Shown: one piece after another, positions 9,808 to 22,900 of the stretch
Numbering within the stretch: position 1 is the stretch's first letter
Layout: every line of letters starts with the position of its first letter
Assembly (NCBI GenBank): GCA_948144175.1
Contig: CANXME010002087.1
Coordinates: forward strand, 2,291,501-2,355,500
Length of the DNA: 64,000 bases
Direction of reading: 5' to 3'
From: Closterium sp. NIES-65
Taxonomy: Eukaryota; Streptophyta; Zygnematophyceae; Desmidiales; Closteriaceae
The notes under the pieces: model-generated
The model's database searches: none
What the model saw: only the letters and a program-made list of their open reading frames with translations
Told to the model about the DNA's origin: nothing
Position numbers and translations under genes: made by a program

Positions 9808-12800
9808 ATTGCGGGCAACACCTCGGCGGTAGCTGGTGAATCTTCAGCCCAAGATCGTAGCGACAGCCAAGATTCTGGTGTTTCTGCGCCAAGGGGAGCG
9901 CGAACAAGCCAGGGCTCGCTGATCAAGGAGGTGCTGAAAAACTTCACCGTCGAGAAGTTCAATGGTGAGGGCTATGATGATTGGGCCTGGAAAATGCAAC
10001 TTTTTTTCCGTCAGATCGGTTTGCTGAAACTAATGATTGGGGAGGAGCCTAGACCGAGTGACCCCGCCCTTCAGGAAGATTGGGACGAGCGCGCCTCGGC
10101 TGGCTACTACTTGATGTCGCAGAGTTTGGAGCTGAACCAGCGTCACCACGTCATGCACCTGCTGCCGGAGGTTGAGTGCGGTCCGAAGGCGTGGACGGTG
10201 TTGAAGGAGCTGCACGCCCAGACCTCCGTTGTTGCAACATTGATGCTGGAGAGGGAGCTGTCCGCGTTGCGCCTGAGCGAGGGAGAGCCAGTGCAACCTG
10301 TCCTGGACAAATTGCGCGACCTCTACGCGAAGTTGGCGATCGTGGGAATCACCTACCCGGAGCAGACCAAGTGCCTGAAGATGCTCTCGCTGCTGCCCGA
10401 ATCGTGGCTTCAATTCACGAGCGGATTGAGCCTGCCGCAGAACCAGAGCTCGTGGGCACTCGAATGGGTGCGGACAAAGATTCTAGAGGAGGACTTCCGT
10501 CGCCGTCAACTGAGGGGTGGAGACGACGGCAGCAGCGGCTACGGGATGCAAGAGAGCCGACGTGGCAGAGGACGTGGCTTTAGTGGTGCTGGACGCGGTG
10601 CAAAGAAGGACGATGACTCCAACGACCAACAAGGAGGTACCGGGTGGGGTCGCGGTGCGAAATCTGGACGTGGGGGCAAGTCGGGTGCTGGTGGCAAAAT
10701 GAAAGGGAGTTGCTGGTATTGTGAGAAGGAGGGGCACCCCTGGTTTTTGTGCTATAAGAAACCCGATGGATGGACCCCCCAGAATCGTCACCAGGATGAA
10801 AGCGCGCGGAGGAACCAGAAAAACGGCGCGAACATGGTCGCTCATTCGTCCGACAACAACCCGAAGGGCAACGGCGGTGCGGAGAAGAAGGAGCGCATTG
10901 CGGGCCAATTCTTCCATATGGGAGACAAGGGGGAGCAAGGAGATGCATCTGCTAAGGTTGGAGCAGAGCTGCACCCCCTCGACTATTGGGTGTTGGACAT
11001 GGGCGCTGCTTGGACGATGACGCCGCGAAAAGACCTGCTGGACCACGTACAAGCTGCACCGATCAACGAGGTGTGCTCTGCCTCTGGACACGCGCAGAAG
11101 GTTGCTGGTGCGGGACGGGCTGCGTTTAAGGGAGCGGATGGCAAGCCGGTGGTGCTGCACAACGTTCTCCTTGTTCCTGAACTCAAGGCCAACCTCATCT
11201 CCCTCCGTAAGCTTGGCAAGGCTGGGGTGAGCACTAGCACGGATGGGGCACACACTTACAAGGGGCAGCTGGGCAATCGGGTGCTTTGGGATCTGCACGA
11301 GAGTACGGACGTGTACAGATCCATGTGGCAGCTGCCGGCATTGGCGTGGCACGGTGGGGGGCAGGCTGGAGAGGGGTCTGCATCCCAGGGGGAGTGCAAT
11401 GCCGTTGGAGGGGTTGGTGTGAATGTGTCGGCCAGATCTGGGGAGACGGATTGGGCAACTGCACACCGACGTTTGGGGCATGTGGCAATGCCTTTGCTGA
11501 AGCAACTAGAGAAGGATGGAGCCGTTAAGGGCTTGAAGCTGAACGGACAACCACCCGATGATAACTGTGAAATTTGCCTCCTTTCAAATTTCACCCGTTT
11601 CCCCTTCCATATTGTGGCTGGCAGGAGCAAAAAGCCGTTGGAGCTGGTCCACATGGACTTGGTGGGGCCGCTGCCGGTGCAAGGGCACAAGGGGGAGCGG
11701 TACTTCCTAACCATAGTGGATGACTAGAGCAGGCTAATGTGGGCGTATCCACTGAAGCAGAAAGATTACGCCGCCTCTACGATTCGGGACGATTGGCTGC
11801 CGTTAGTGGAGAAGCAAGCGGAGTGTGTGGTGAAGCGGATTAGGACAGATCGGGGTGGTGAGTTCCTTGGAGCTGAGATGACGGCCTGGCTCAAGAAGCA
11901 GGGCATCCAGAGGGAGCTGACCATGGCTTACACTCCATAGTCTAACGGTTTAGCAGAACGGACGAACCGGACAATTCTGGAGACAGCTAGGGCGCTGCTC
12001 ATAGAATCTGGGCTGGGCAACTCCATGTGGCCCCATACTGTTCAGCACGCTACCATCGCTAGGAACAGGGTACTCACCAAGGTTGGGGATGACTCGTGGG
12101 TGCCGTTGGAGAGGTGGCTTGGGAGGAAGCCGCCGGTGGACATGCTGAGGGTGTTCGGTTGCATGGCAGTCGCTCACGTCCCCAAAACCTACCGCAGTAA
12201 GTTGGGGGCAAGTGCAATCTGGTGTGTGCATTTGGGGCTGGCTGCTGAGAGCAAAGGATGGCTGCTATGGGAACCTTCCAAGGGTGTGTTGTTTGACAGC
12301 AGGGATGTGAAGTTTGTTGAGGGCATGATGTATGGGAGTTAAGAGAAACAGCCGGAGGCCAGGGTGTCCCAGCAGATGGAGCAGATCACCATGCAGCTGG
12401 ACCTGACTCCTAGTGTGTGGGAAGAGGGAGAGGAGGTAGCTGCAGAGGGTGGTGATGGAGAGAAGGTGCAGGAGGCACCTGCTGGTGAAGGTGATGGTGT
12501 GGAGACTAGCGGTAGCACCAGTGGAGCTGCTGGATCCGAGCGAGGAGAGCAGCAGCAGGGAAAAACTAAGAAGCCGAAGGGTGTTGTTATGAGGGGATGG
12601 GAGACACCCGTCTCCAGGCCAGGACGTACCCGTATGGCTTCTAAGAAGTTGACTGCAGGAGCTGATGTAGCAGAGCAGCAGCTTGGGACAGAGGAGGCAT
12701 TGCTGATTCTACCGCATGGCTATGATCCGGATGAGGAGGATGAACCTGCCTACTGTTTTCTTGCCCCTGCACCAGAGGAACCAGCTAGCATGGAGGAGGC

Positions 12801-14385
12801 ATTAGCTGGCCCAGATAGGGAGAAGTGGCTGGTTTCCAGGGATGCTGAGTACCAGAGCCTGCTAGAGAATGGGACATGGGAGCTGGTGGTGCTGCCTGAG
12901 GGGAAGAAAGCCGTACAGTGCAAGTGGGTGCTAAGGATCAAGACCGATGACAAGGGACAGGTCACCATCTACAAGAGTAGGCTGGTGGCTAAGGGGTTTA
13001 TGCAGAAGGAGAAGCGGGACTTCAATGAGATCTTTGCTCCCACTGCCAAACCCCCTACCCTTCGTGTCTTGTTAGCAGATGCAACCGTTAGTGGGAAATT
13101 CATCATTCAGATGGATATATCTACGGCATTCCTCAATGGGATTTTAGAGGAGGATGTGTATATGACGCAGCCGCCTGGGTATGAGGATGGTACGGGCAGG
13201 GTGTGCAAGCTGAAAAGGTCCATCTACGGCTTGAAGCAGGCGCCACGCTGCTGGTACCTGAAGTTGGAAGCTGTTTTAGAGGAGATGGGATTCAGGACCA
13301 GCAGCTGTGATGAGAGCCTCTTTCTCAAGGGGGAGGGGGAGAAGCTGGTGCTGTTTCTGGTCTATGTGGACGACATTCTTCTCTTTAGCAGCAGCATGAA
13401 GGAGATCCAGAAGGTGCAGCAGCAGCTGATGGAGAACTTCAAGTGCAAGAACCTTGGGGAGGTAAAGTACTACCTCGGGATGCACGTGGAGAGGGATCTG
13501 GATCACAGGTGGTTGAAGCTGCACCAGGAGAAGTTCATCAAGGAGCTTGGGGAGAAGTACGGGATTGAGAATGAGCGCAAGGTTGCAACTCCCCTGCTAG
13601 CAGAATTCAAGCTTGTGAAAGCTGCAGAGGATGAAGGGGTTGAAGCCGAGGAGCAGCATCAATTTCAGTCCTTGGTGGGCAGCCTCTTGTATGCAACAGT
13701 TCACACAAGGCCCGACATCTCTTTCTCAGTTGGGCAGCTGGCTAGGGTGGTGCAGAATCCATCAAAGGAGCAGGTGGATGCAGCTGAGCGTGTGGTGAAG
13801 TATCTTAACTCTCACCCAAGCATTGGAGTTCAATACTCCGCATCTGCACAGGTGAAGCAGAAAGGGGTTGAGATGCTGAAAGAGAAGGGGGAGAGGCTTG
13901 GAGAAGGCAAGCTTTTTCTCACTTGCTTTACCGATGCTACGTGGGCCTCTGAGAAGGAGGATTCCTCATCTGTGGGAGGATACATCTACGTAGTTGGAGG
14001 AGGACCTGTTAGTTGGAGGTCAAAGAAGCAGACGGAGATAGCACTCTCTTCTGTGGAATCAGAGTACATGGCGATGTTCCATGGGGTGAAGGAGGTGATT
14101 TGGCTGAGGAGGCTGTTAGAGGAGATTGGCCAGGAGCAAAAGGTTGCTACGCCGCTGTTTTGTGATAGCAAGGGAGCTCTTGGGATGGCCAGGAACGCTG
14201 TGCTTCATGGGCTGAACAAGCACATGCGTACCAAGTGGCACTGGCTGCGTAAGGAGGTGAAGAAGGGGACGGTGAATCCGATCTACATCAAGACTCACCA
14301 GCAGCCAGCAGACTTCCTCACCAAGAGGCTTGCAGATGAGCCTCATTGGCGTTATGTGCGCATGAGTGGAATGAGCATGAACTAG
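9808..14385 (+). pseudogene. Family A gag-pol polyprotein, array copy 1
   Basis: A 1,526-codon polyprotein in a single frame: Gag, CCHC knuckle (C-W-Y-C...H...C near 10712-10753), protease, GAG-pre-integrase (H-RRLGH, C-EIC), integrase (MDLVGPL, TDRGGE), RT (YVDD near 13366) and RNase H. The start codon is ATT at 9808 where sister copies have ATG. Stops are at 11725-11727 (W to TAG, integrase), 11938-11940 (Q to TAG) and 12340-12342 (W to TAA). The protease active site reads D-M-G instead of D-T-G, a C-to-T change in an ACG codon. It has no frameshift, so loss is by point mutation. It cannot make a functional polyprotein. Confidence 0.92.
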
Positions 14386-14414
14386 TATGGAATTATGGGG
14401 ATGCAGCCGGCGGG

Positions 14415-14427
14415 CTGAGGGGGAGTG
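14415..14427 (+). other. Polypurine tract, internal 1
   Basis: A GGCTGAGGGGGAGTG tract directly upstream of the LTR start TGTTGGG at 14428. The same tract precedes the LTRs at 19448 and 24468. Confidence 0.8.
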
Positions 14428-14841
14428 TGTTGGGTGCAAATTCACATTGGACGACATCCTGCCGTCTGTTTGTACGAGTATGCATGTGCGAATGCATTTG
14501 GGTATGAATGGAATGTTCGTGTATTTGTTTGCTTTCGCAGTTTTCGCTTGAAGCATTCGCAGGTACTCGCGCAAGTGCGCTTTGGCATAACATTGTACGC
14601 GCTATGAACAGTACAAGCAGAAAAGACGGTCGACGGTCTGCACGTTACGCTGCGCGACGTTCAAGGTACTCTTGCTGTTTTGACTAAGTCCCTCTTGATC
14701 CCTCTGTCTATAAACTCGGACCCGAGGATAGGGGCTGGTCTTCTACTATGCACCCAAGGACCCTTGGAGGTGACCCCGAGGAGAGGTTTTAAGTTTGATT
14801 AAGTCTTAATAGCTTGAGTTTATTAGGCCCTTACACCAACA
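14428..14841 (+). repeat. Short internal LTR (414 bp), shared by array copies 1 and 2
   Basis: Normal termini, but about 680 bp are deleted between the GAACAGTACAAGCAGAAAAGAC block and GGTCGACGGTCTGC near 14627. The deletion removes the conserved inverted repeats and the 91-codon LTR frame. It serves as 3' LTR of copy 1 and 5' LTR of copy 2. Confidence 0.92.
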
Positions 14842-14844
14842 AGC

Positions 14845-14856
14845 TGGTATCAGAGC
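14845..14856 (+). other. Primer-binding site, internal 2
   Basis: TGGTATCAGAGC, 3 nt after the LTR end, matches the 3' end of initiator tRNA-Met. Confidence 0.9.
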
Positions 14857-14887
14857 TGCGTTATAGTGATCCTTGATATAGGTAGCT

Positions 14888-17800
14888 ATGGCGGGCAACA
14901 CCTCGACGCGAGCTGGTGAATCTTCAGCCCAAGATCGTAGCGGCAGCCATGATTCTGGTGTTTCAGTGCCAAGGGGAGCACGAACAAACCAGGGCTCGCT
15001 AGTCAAGGAGGTGCTGAAGAATTTCACCGTCGAGAAGTTCAATGGTGAGGGCTATGATGATTTGGCCTGGAAAATGCAACCATATTTCCGTCAGATTGGA
15101 TTGCTGAAACTAATGATTGGGGAGGAGCCTAGACCGAGTGACCCCGCGCTGCAGGAAGATTGGGACGAGCGCTCCTCGGCTGGCTACTATTTGATGTCGA
15201 AGAGTTTGGAGCTGAACCAGCGTCACCACGTCATGCACCTGCTGCCAGAGGTTGAGTGCGGTCCGAAGGCGTGGACCGTGTTGAAGGAGCTGCACGCCCT
15301 GACCTCCGTTTTTGCAACGTTGATGCTGGAGAGGGAGCAGTCCGCGTTGCGCTTGAGCAAGGGAGAGCCGGTTCAACCTGTCCTGGACAAATTGCGCGAC
15401 CTCTACGCAAAGTTGGCGATCGCAGGAATCACCTACCCAGAGCAGACCAGGTGCCTGAAGATGCTCTCACTGCTGCCCGAATCGTGGCTTCAATTCACGA
15501 GCGGATTGAGCCTGCCGCACAACTAGAGCTTGTGGACACTCGAGTGGGTGCGGACAAAGATTCTGGAGGAGGACTTCCGTTGCCACCAACTGAGGGGTGG
15601 ATACGACGGCAGCAGCGGCTATGGGATGCAAGGGAGCCGACGTGGCTTCGGTGGTGCTGGACGCGGTGCAAAGAAGGACGACGACTCCAACGACCAACAA
15701 GGAGGTACCGGTTGGGGTCGCGGTGCGAAAACTGGACGTGGGGGCAAGTCAGGTGCTGGTGGCAAAATGAAAGGGAGTTGCTAGTATTGTGAGAAGGAGG
15801 GGCACCCCTGGCTTTTGTGCTATAAGAAACCCGATGGATGGACCCCCCAGAATCGTCACCAGGATGGCGGCGCGCGGAGGAACCAGAAAAACGGCGCAAG
15901 CATGGTCACCGATTCGTCCGACAACAACCCAAAGAGCAACGGCGGTGCGGAAAAGAAGAAGAAGCGCACCGCGGGCCAGTTCTTCCATATTGGAGAACAG
16001 GGGGAGCAGGGGGAGCAAGAAGACGCCTCTGCCAAGGTTGGAACAGAGCTGCACCCCCTGGACCACCTACGCGCTGCACCGATCAACGAGGTGTGCTCCG
16101 CCTCCGGACACGCGCTGAAGGTGGCTGGTGCGGGACGAGCTGCGTTTAAGGGAGCGGATGGCAAGCCGGTGGTGCTGCACGACGTTTTTCTCGTTCCTGA
16201 ACTCAAGGCCAACCTCATCTCCCTCTGTAAGCTTGGCAAGGCTGGGGTGAGCACTAGCACGGATGGGGCACGCACTTACAAGGGGCAGCTGGGCAATCGG
16301 GTGCTTTGGGATCTGCACGAGAGCACGGACGTGTATAGATCCATGTGGCAGCTGCTGACGTTGGCGTGGCATGGTGGGGGGCAGGCTGGAGAGGGGTCTG
16401 CATCCCAAGGGGAGTGCAACGCCGTTGGAGGGGTTGGTGTGAAAGTGTCGGCCAGATCTGGGGAGACGGATTGGGCAACGGCACATCGAGGCTTGGGGCA
16501 TGTGGCAATGCCCTTGTTGAAGCAGTTGGAGAAAGATGGAGCTGTTAAGGGCGTGAAGCTGAACGGACAGCCACCTGATGAGAATTGTGAAATCTGTTTG
16601 CTCTCAAAGTTTACCCGTCTCCTGTTCCATAGTGTGGCTGGCAGGAGCAAGAAGCCGTTGGAGCTGGTCCACATGGACTTGGTGGGGCCGCTGCCGGTTC
16701 AGGGACACAAGGGGGAGCGGTACTTTCTGACCATAGTGGATGATTGGAGCAGGCTTATGTGGGCATATCCGCTGAAGCAGAAGGACCATGCCGCCTCTAC
16801 AATACGGGAAGATTGGCTGCCATTCGTGGAGAAGCAAGCGGAGTGTGTGGTGAAGCGGATTAAGACAGATCGGGGTGGTGAATTCCTTGGAGCTGAGATG
16901 ACGGCCTGGCTCAAGAAGCAGGGCATCCAGAGGGAGCTGACCACAGCTTACACCCCACAGTCTAACGGTGTAGCAGAACGGGCGAATCGGACTATTCTGG
17001 AGACAGCTAGGGCGTTGCTTATAGAATCTGGGCTGGGCAACTCCATGTGGCCCCATGCTGTTCGGCACGCTACAGTCGCTAGGAACAGGGTACTCACCAA
17101 GGTTGGGGATGACTCGTGGGTGCCGTTGGAGAGATGGCTTGGGAGGAAGCCGCCAGTGGACATGCTGAGGGTGTTCGGTTGCATGGCAGTCGCCCACGTC
17201 CCCAAGACCTACCGCAGTAAGTTGGGGGCAAGTGCAATCTGGTGTGTGCATTTGGGGCTGGCTGCTGAGAGCAAGGGATGGCTGCTGTGGGAACCTTCCA
17301 AGGGTGTGTTGTTTGACAGCAGGGATGTGAAGTTTGTTGAGGGCATGATGTATGGGAGCTGGGAGAAACAGCCAGAGGCCAGGGTGTCCTAGCAGATGGA
17401 GCAGATCACCATGCAGCTGGACCTGACTCCTAGTGTGTGGGAGAAGGGAGAGGAGGTAGCTGCAGAGGGTGGTGATGGAGAGAAGGTGCAGGAGGCACCT
17501 GCTGGTGAAGGTGATGGTGTGGAGACTAGCGGTAGCACTAGTGGAGCTGCTGGATCCGAGCGAGGAGAGCAGCAGCAGGGAAAAACTAAGAAGCCGAAGG
17601 GTGTTGTTATGAGGGGATGGGAGACACCCGTCTCCAGGCCAGGACGTACCCGTATGGCTACTAAGAAGCTGACTGCAGGAGCTGATGTAGCAGAGCAGCA
17701 GCTTGGGACCGAGGAGGCATTGCTGATTCTACCACATGGCTATGATCCGGATGAGGAGGATGAACCTGCCTACTGTTTTCTTGCCCCTGCACCAGAGGAA

Positions 17801-19405
17801 CCAGCTAGCATGGAGGAGGCATTAGCTGGCCCAGATAGGGAGAAGTGGCTGGTTTCCAGGGATGCTGAGTACCAGAGTCTGCTGGAGAATGGAACATGGG
17901 AGCTGGTGGTGCTGCCTGAGGGAAAGAAAGCCGTATTGTGCAAGTGGGTGCTAAGGATCAAGACCGATGACAAGGGACAGGTCACCATCTACAAGAGTAG
18001 GCTGGTGGCTAAGGGGTTTATGCAGAAGGAGAAGCGGGACTTCAATGAGATCTTTGCTCCCACTGCCAAACCCCCTACCCTTCGTGTCTTGTTGGCACAT
18101 GCAACCGTTAGTGGGAAATTCATCATTCAGATGGATATATCTACGGCATTCCTCAATGGGATTTTAGAGGAGGATGTGTACATGACGCAGCCGTCTGGGT
18201 ATGAGGATGGTACGGGTAGGGTGTGCAAGCTGAAAAGGTCCATCTACGGCTTGAAGCAAGCGCCACGCTGCTGGTACCTGAAGTTGGCAGCTGTTTTAGA
18301 GGAGATGGGATTCAGGACCAGCAGCTGTGATGAGAGCCTCTTTCTCAAGGGGGAGGGGGAGAAGCTGGTGCTGTTTCTGGTCTATGTGGACGACATTCTT
18401 CTCTTTAGCAGCAGCATGAAGGAGATCCAGAAGGTGCAGCAGCAGCTGATGGAGAACTTCAAGTGCAAGAACCTTGGGGAGGTAAAGTACTACCTCGGGA
18501 TGCACGTGGAGAGGGATCTGGATCACAGGTGGTTGAAGCTGCACCAGGAGAAGTTCATCAAGGAGCTTGGGGAGAAGTACGGGATTGAGAATGAGCGCAA
18601 GGTTGCAACTCCCCTGCTAGCAGAATTCAAGCTTGTGAAAGCTGCAGAGGATGAAGGGGTTGAAGCCGAGGAGCAGCATCAATTTCAGTCCTTGGTGGGC
18701 AGCCTCTTGTATGCAACAGTTCACACAAGGCCCGACATCTCTTTCTCAGTTGGGCAGCTGGCTAGGGTGGTGCAGAATCCATCAAAGGAGCAGGTGGATG
18801 CAGCTGAGCGTGTGGTGAAGTATCTTAACTCTCACCCAAGCATTGGAGTTCAATACTCCGCATCTGCACAGGTGAAGCAGAAAGGGGTTGAGATGCTGAA
18901 AGAGAAGGGGGAGAGGCTTGGAGAAGGCAAGCTTTTTCTCACTTGCTTTACCGATGCTACGTGGGCCTCTAAGAAGGAGGATTCCTCATCTGTGGGAGGA
19001 TACATCTACGTAGTTGGAGGAGGACCTGTTAGTTGGAGGTCAAAGAAGCAGACGGAGATAGCACTCTCTTCTGTGGAATCAGAGTACATGGCGATGTTCC
19101 ATGGGGTGAAGGAGGTGATTTGGCTGAGGAGGCTGTTAGAGGAGATTGGCCAGGAGCAAAAGGTTGCTACGCCGCTGTTTTGTGATAGCAAGGGAGCTCT
19201 TGGGATGGCCAGGAACGCTGTGCTTCATGGGCTGAACAAGCACATGCGTACCAAGTGGCACTGGCTGCGTAAGGAGGTGAAGAAGGGGACGGTGAATCCG
19301 ATCTACATCAAGACTCACCAGCAGCCAGCAGACTTCCTCACCAAGAGGCTTGCAGATGAGCCTCATTGGCGTTATGTGCGCATGAGTGGAATGAGCATGA
19401 ACTAG
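14888..19405 (+). pseudogene. Family A gag-pol polyprotein, array copy 2 (recombinant)
   Basis: A 1,506-codon single-frame polyprotein with ATG at 14888. It is 20 codons shorter than copy 1 because an in-frame 60-bp deletion near 16063 removes the protease active-site segment; both deletion edges carry CTGGAC. Stops are at 15524-15526 (Q to TAG), 15782-15784 (first W of the CCHC knuckle to TAG) and 17390-17392 (Q to TAG). Integrase, RT (YVDD) and RNase H motifs remain. The 5' part matches copy 3 (protease deletion, knuckle stop, AHATV and PSGYE in RT). The 3' part matches copy 1 (KRSIYG, YLKL, RTKWHW, HWRYVRM). This places a crossover near 18.2 kb. Without a protease it could only act in trans. 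Confidence 0.92.
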
Positions 19406-19447
19406 TATGGAATTATGGGGATGCAGCCGGCGGGCTGAGGGGGAGTG

Positions 19448-19861
19448 TGTTGGGTGCAAATTCACATTGGACGACATCCTGCCGTCTGTTTGTACGAGTA
19501 TGCATGTGCGAATGCATTTGGGTATGAATGGAATGTTCGTGTATTTGTTTGCTTTCGCAGTTTTCGCTTGAAGCATTCGCAGGTACTCGCGCAAGTGCGC
19601 TTTGGCATAACATTGTACGCGCTATGAACAGTACAAGCAGAAAAGACGGTCGACGGTCTGCACGTTACGCTGCGCGACGTTCAAGGTACTCTTGCTGTTT
19701 TGACTAAGTCCCTCTTGATCCCTCTGTCTATAAACTCGGACTCGAGGATAGGGGCTGGTCTTCTACCATGCACCCAAGGACCCTTGGAGGTGACCCCGAG
19801 GAGAGGTTTTAAGTTTGATTAAGTCTTAATAGCTTGAGTTTATTAGGCCCTTACACCAACA
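19448..19861 (+). repeat. Short internal LTR (414 bp), shared by array copies 2 and 3
   Basis: Same deletion structure as 14428-14841, exactly 5,020 bp away and nearly identical (for example GACCCGAGG versus GACTCGAGG near 19740). It is followed by AGC and the PBS at 19865-19876. Confidence 0.92.
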
Positions 19862-19864
19862 AGC

Positions 19865-19876
19865 TGGTATCAGAGC
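19865..19876 (+). other. Primer-binding site, internal 3
   Basis: TGGTATCAGAGC, 3 nt after the LTR end, as in the other array copies. Confidence 0.9.
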
Positions 19877-19907
19877 TGCGTTATAGTGATCCTTGATATA
19901 GGTAGCT

Positions 19908-22900
19908 ATGGCGGGCAACACCTCGACGGGAGCTGATGAATCTTCAGCCCAAGATCGTAGCGGCAGCCATGATTCTGGTGTTTCAGTGCCAAGGGGAGCA
20001 CGAACAAACCAGGGCTCGCTAGTCAAGGAGGTGCTGAAGAATTTCACCGTCGAGAAGTTCAATGGTGAGGGCTATGATGATTTGGCCTGGAAAATGCAAC
20101 CATATTTCCGTCAGATTGGATTGCTGAAACTAATGATTGGGGAGGAGCCTAGACCGAGTGACCCCGCGCTGCAGGAAGATTGGGACGAGCGCTCCTCGGC
20201 TGGCTACTATTCGATGTCGCAGAGTTTGGAGCTGAACCAGCGTCACCACGTCATGCACCTGCTGCCAGAGGTTGAGTGCGGTCCGAAGGCGTGGACCGTG
20301 TTGAAGGAGCTGCACGCCCTGACCTCCGTTTTTGCAACGTTGATGCTGGAGAGGGAGCAGTCCGCGTTGCGCTTGAGCAAGGGAGAGCCGGTTCAACCTG
20401 TCCTGGACAAATTGCGCGACCTCTACGCAAAGTTGGCGATCGCAGGAATCACCTACCCAGAGCAGACCAGGTGCCTGAAGATGCTCTCACTGCTGCCCGA
20501 ATCGTGGCTTCAATTCACGAGCGGATTGAGCCTGCCGCACAACCAGAGCTTGTGGACACTCGAGTGGGTGCGGACAAAGATTCTGGAGGAGGACTTCCGT
20601 TGCCACCAACTGAGGGGTGGATACGACGGCAGCAGCGGCTATGGGATGCAAGGGAGCCGACGTGGCTTCGGTGGTGCTGGACGCGGTGCAAAGAAGGACG
20701 ACGACTCCAACGACCAACAAGGAGGTACCGGTTGGGGTCGCGGTGCGAAAACTGGACGTGGGGGCAAGTCAGGTGCTGGTGGCAAAATGAAAGGGAGTTG
20801 CTAGTATTGTGAGAAGGAGGGGCACCCCTGGCTTTTGTGCTATAAGAAACCCGATGGATGGACCCCCCAGAATCGTCACCAGGATGGCGGCGCGCGGAGG
20901 AACCAGAAAAACGGCGCAAGCATGGTCACCGATTCGTCCGACAACAACCCAAAGAGCAACGGCGGTGCGGAAAAGAAGAAGAAGCGCACCGCGGGCCAGT
21001 TCTTCCATATTGGAGAACAGGGGGAGCAGGGGGAGCAAGAAGACGCCTCTGCCAAGGTTGGAACAGAGCTGCACCCCCTGGACCACCTACGCGCTGCACC
21101 GATCAACGAGGTGTGCTCCGCCTCTGGACACGCGCTGAAGGTGGCTGGTGCGGGACGAGCTGCGTGTAAGGGAGCGGATGGCAAGCCGGTGGTGCTGCAC
21201 GACGTTCTTCTCGTTCCTGAACTCAAGGCCAACCTCATCTCCCTCTCTAAGCTTGGCAAGGCTAGGGTGAGCACTAGCACGGATGGGGCACGCACTTACA
21301 AGGGGCAGCTGGGCAATCGGGTGCTTTGGGATCTGCACGAGAGCACGGACGTGTATAGATCCATGTGGCAGCTGCTGACGTTGGCGTGGCATGGTGGGGG
21401 GCAGGCTGGAGAGGGGTCTGCATCCCAGGGGGAGTGCAACGCCGTTGGAGGGGTTGGTGTGAAAGTGTCGGCCAGATCTGGGGAGACGGATTGGGCAACG
21501 GCACATCGAGGCTTGGGGCATGTGGCAATGCCCTTGTTGAAGCAGCTGGAGAAAGATGGAGCTGTTAAGGGCGTGAAGCTGAACGGACAGCCACCTGATG
21601 AGAATTGTGAAATCTGTTTGCTCTCAAAGTTTACCCGTCTCCTGTTCCATAGTGTGGTTGGCAGGAGCAAGAAGCCGTTGGAGCTGGTCCACATGGACTT
21701 GGTGGGGCCGCTGCCGGATCAGGGACACAAAGGGGAGCGGTACTTTCTGACCATAGTGGATGATTGGAGCAGGCTTATGTGGGCATATCCGCTGAAGCAG
21801 AAGGACCATGCCGCCTTTACAATACGGGAAGATTGGCTGCCATTCGTGGAGAAGCAAGCGGAGTGTGTGGTGAAGCGGATTAAGACAGATCGGGGTGGTG
21901 AATTCCTTGGAGCTGAGATGACGGCCTGGCTCAAGAAGCAGGGCATCCAGAGGGAGCTGACCACAGCTTACACCCCACAGTCTAACGGTGTAGCAGAACA
22001 GGCGAGCCGGACAATTCTGGAGACAGCTAGGGCGCTGCTTATAGAATCTGGGCTGGGCAACTCCATGTGGCCCCATGCTGTTCGGCACGCTACAGTCGCT
22101 AGGAACAGGGTACTCACCAAGGTTGGGGATGACTCGTGGGTGCCGTTGGAGAGGTGGCTTGGGAGGAAGCCGCCAGTGGACATGCTGAGGGTGTTCGGTT
22201 GCATGGCAGTCGCCCACGTCCCCAAGACCTACCGCAGTAAGTTGGGGGCAAGTGCAATCTGGTGTGTGCATTTGGGGCTGGCTGCTGAGAGCAAGGGATG
22301 GCTGCTGTGGGAACCTTCCAAGGGTGTGTTGTTTGACAGCAAGGATGTGAAGTTTGTTGAGGGCATGATGTATGGGAGCTGGGAGAAACAGCCAGAGGCC
22401 AGGGTGTCCCAGCAGATGGAGCAGATCACCATGCAGCTGGACCTGACTCCTAGTGTGTGGGAGAAGGGAGAGGAGGTAGCTGCAGAGGGTGGTGATGGAG
22501 AGAAGGTGCAGGAGGCACCTGCTGGTGAAGGTGATGGTGTGGAGACTAGCGGTAGCACCAGTGGAGCTGCTGGATCCGAGCGAGGAGAGCAGCAGCAGGG
22601 AAAAACTAAGAAGCCGAAGGGTGTTGTTATGAGGGGATGGGAGACACCCGTCTCCAGGCCAGGACGTACCCGTATGGCTACTAAGAAGCTGACTGCAGGA
22701 GCTGATGTAGCAGAGCAGCAGCTTGGGACCGAGGAGGCATTGCTGATTCTACCACATGGCTATGATCCGGATGAGGAGGATGAACCTGCCTACTGTTTTC
22801 TTGCCCCTGCACCAGAGGAACCAGCTAGCATGGAGGAGGCATTAGCTGGCCCAGATAGGGAGAAGTGGCTGGTTTCCAGGGATGCTGAGTACCAGAGTCT

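Noticed and set aside
20276..22558. Long antisense and shifted frames over gag-pol (for example Pro/Ser/His-rich proteins of 100-350 codons)
   Set aside because: They are shadows of the GC-rich polyprotein frame, repeat in every copy and show no domain or start context.
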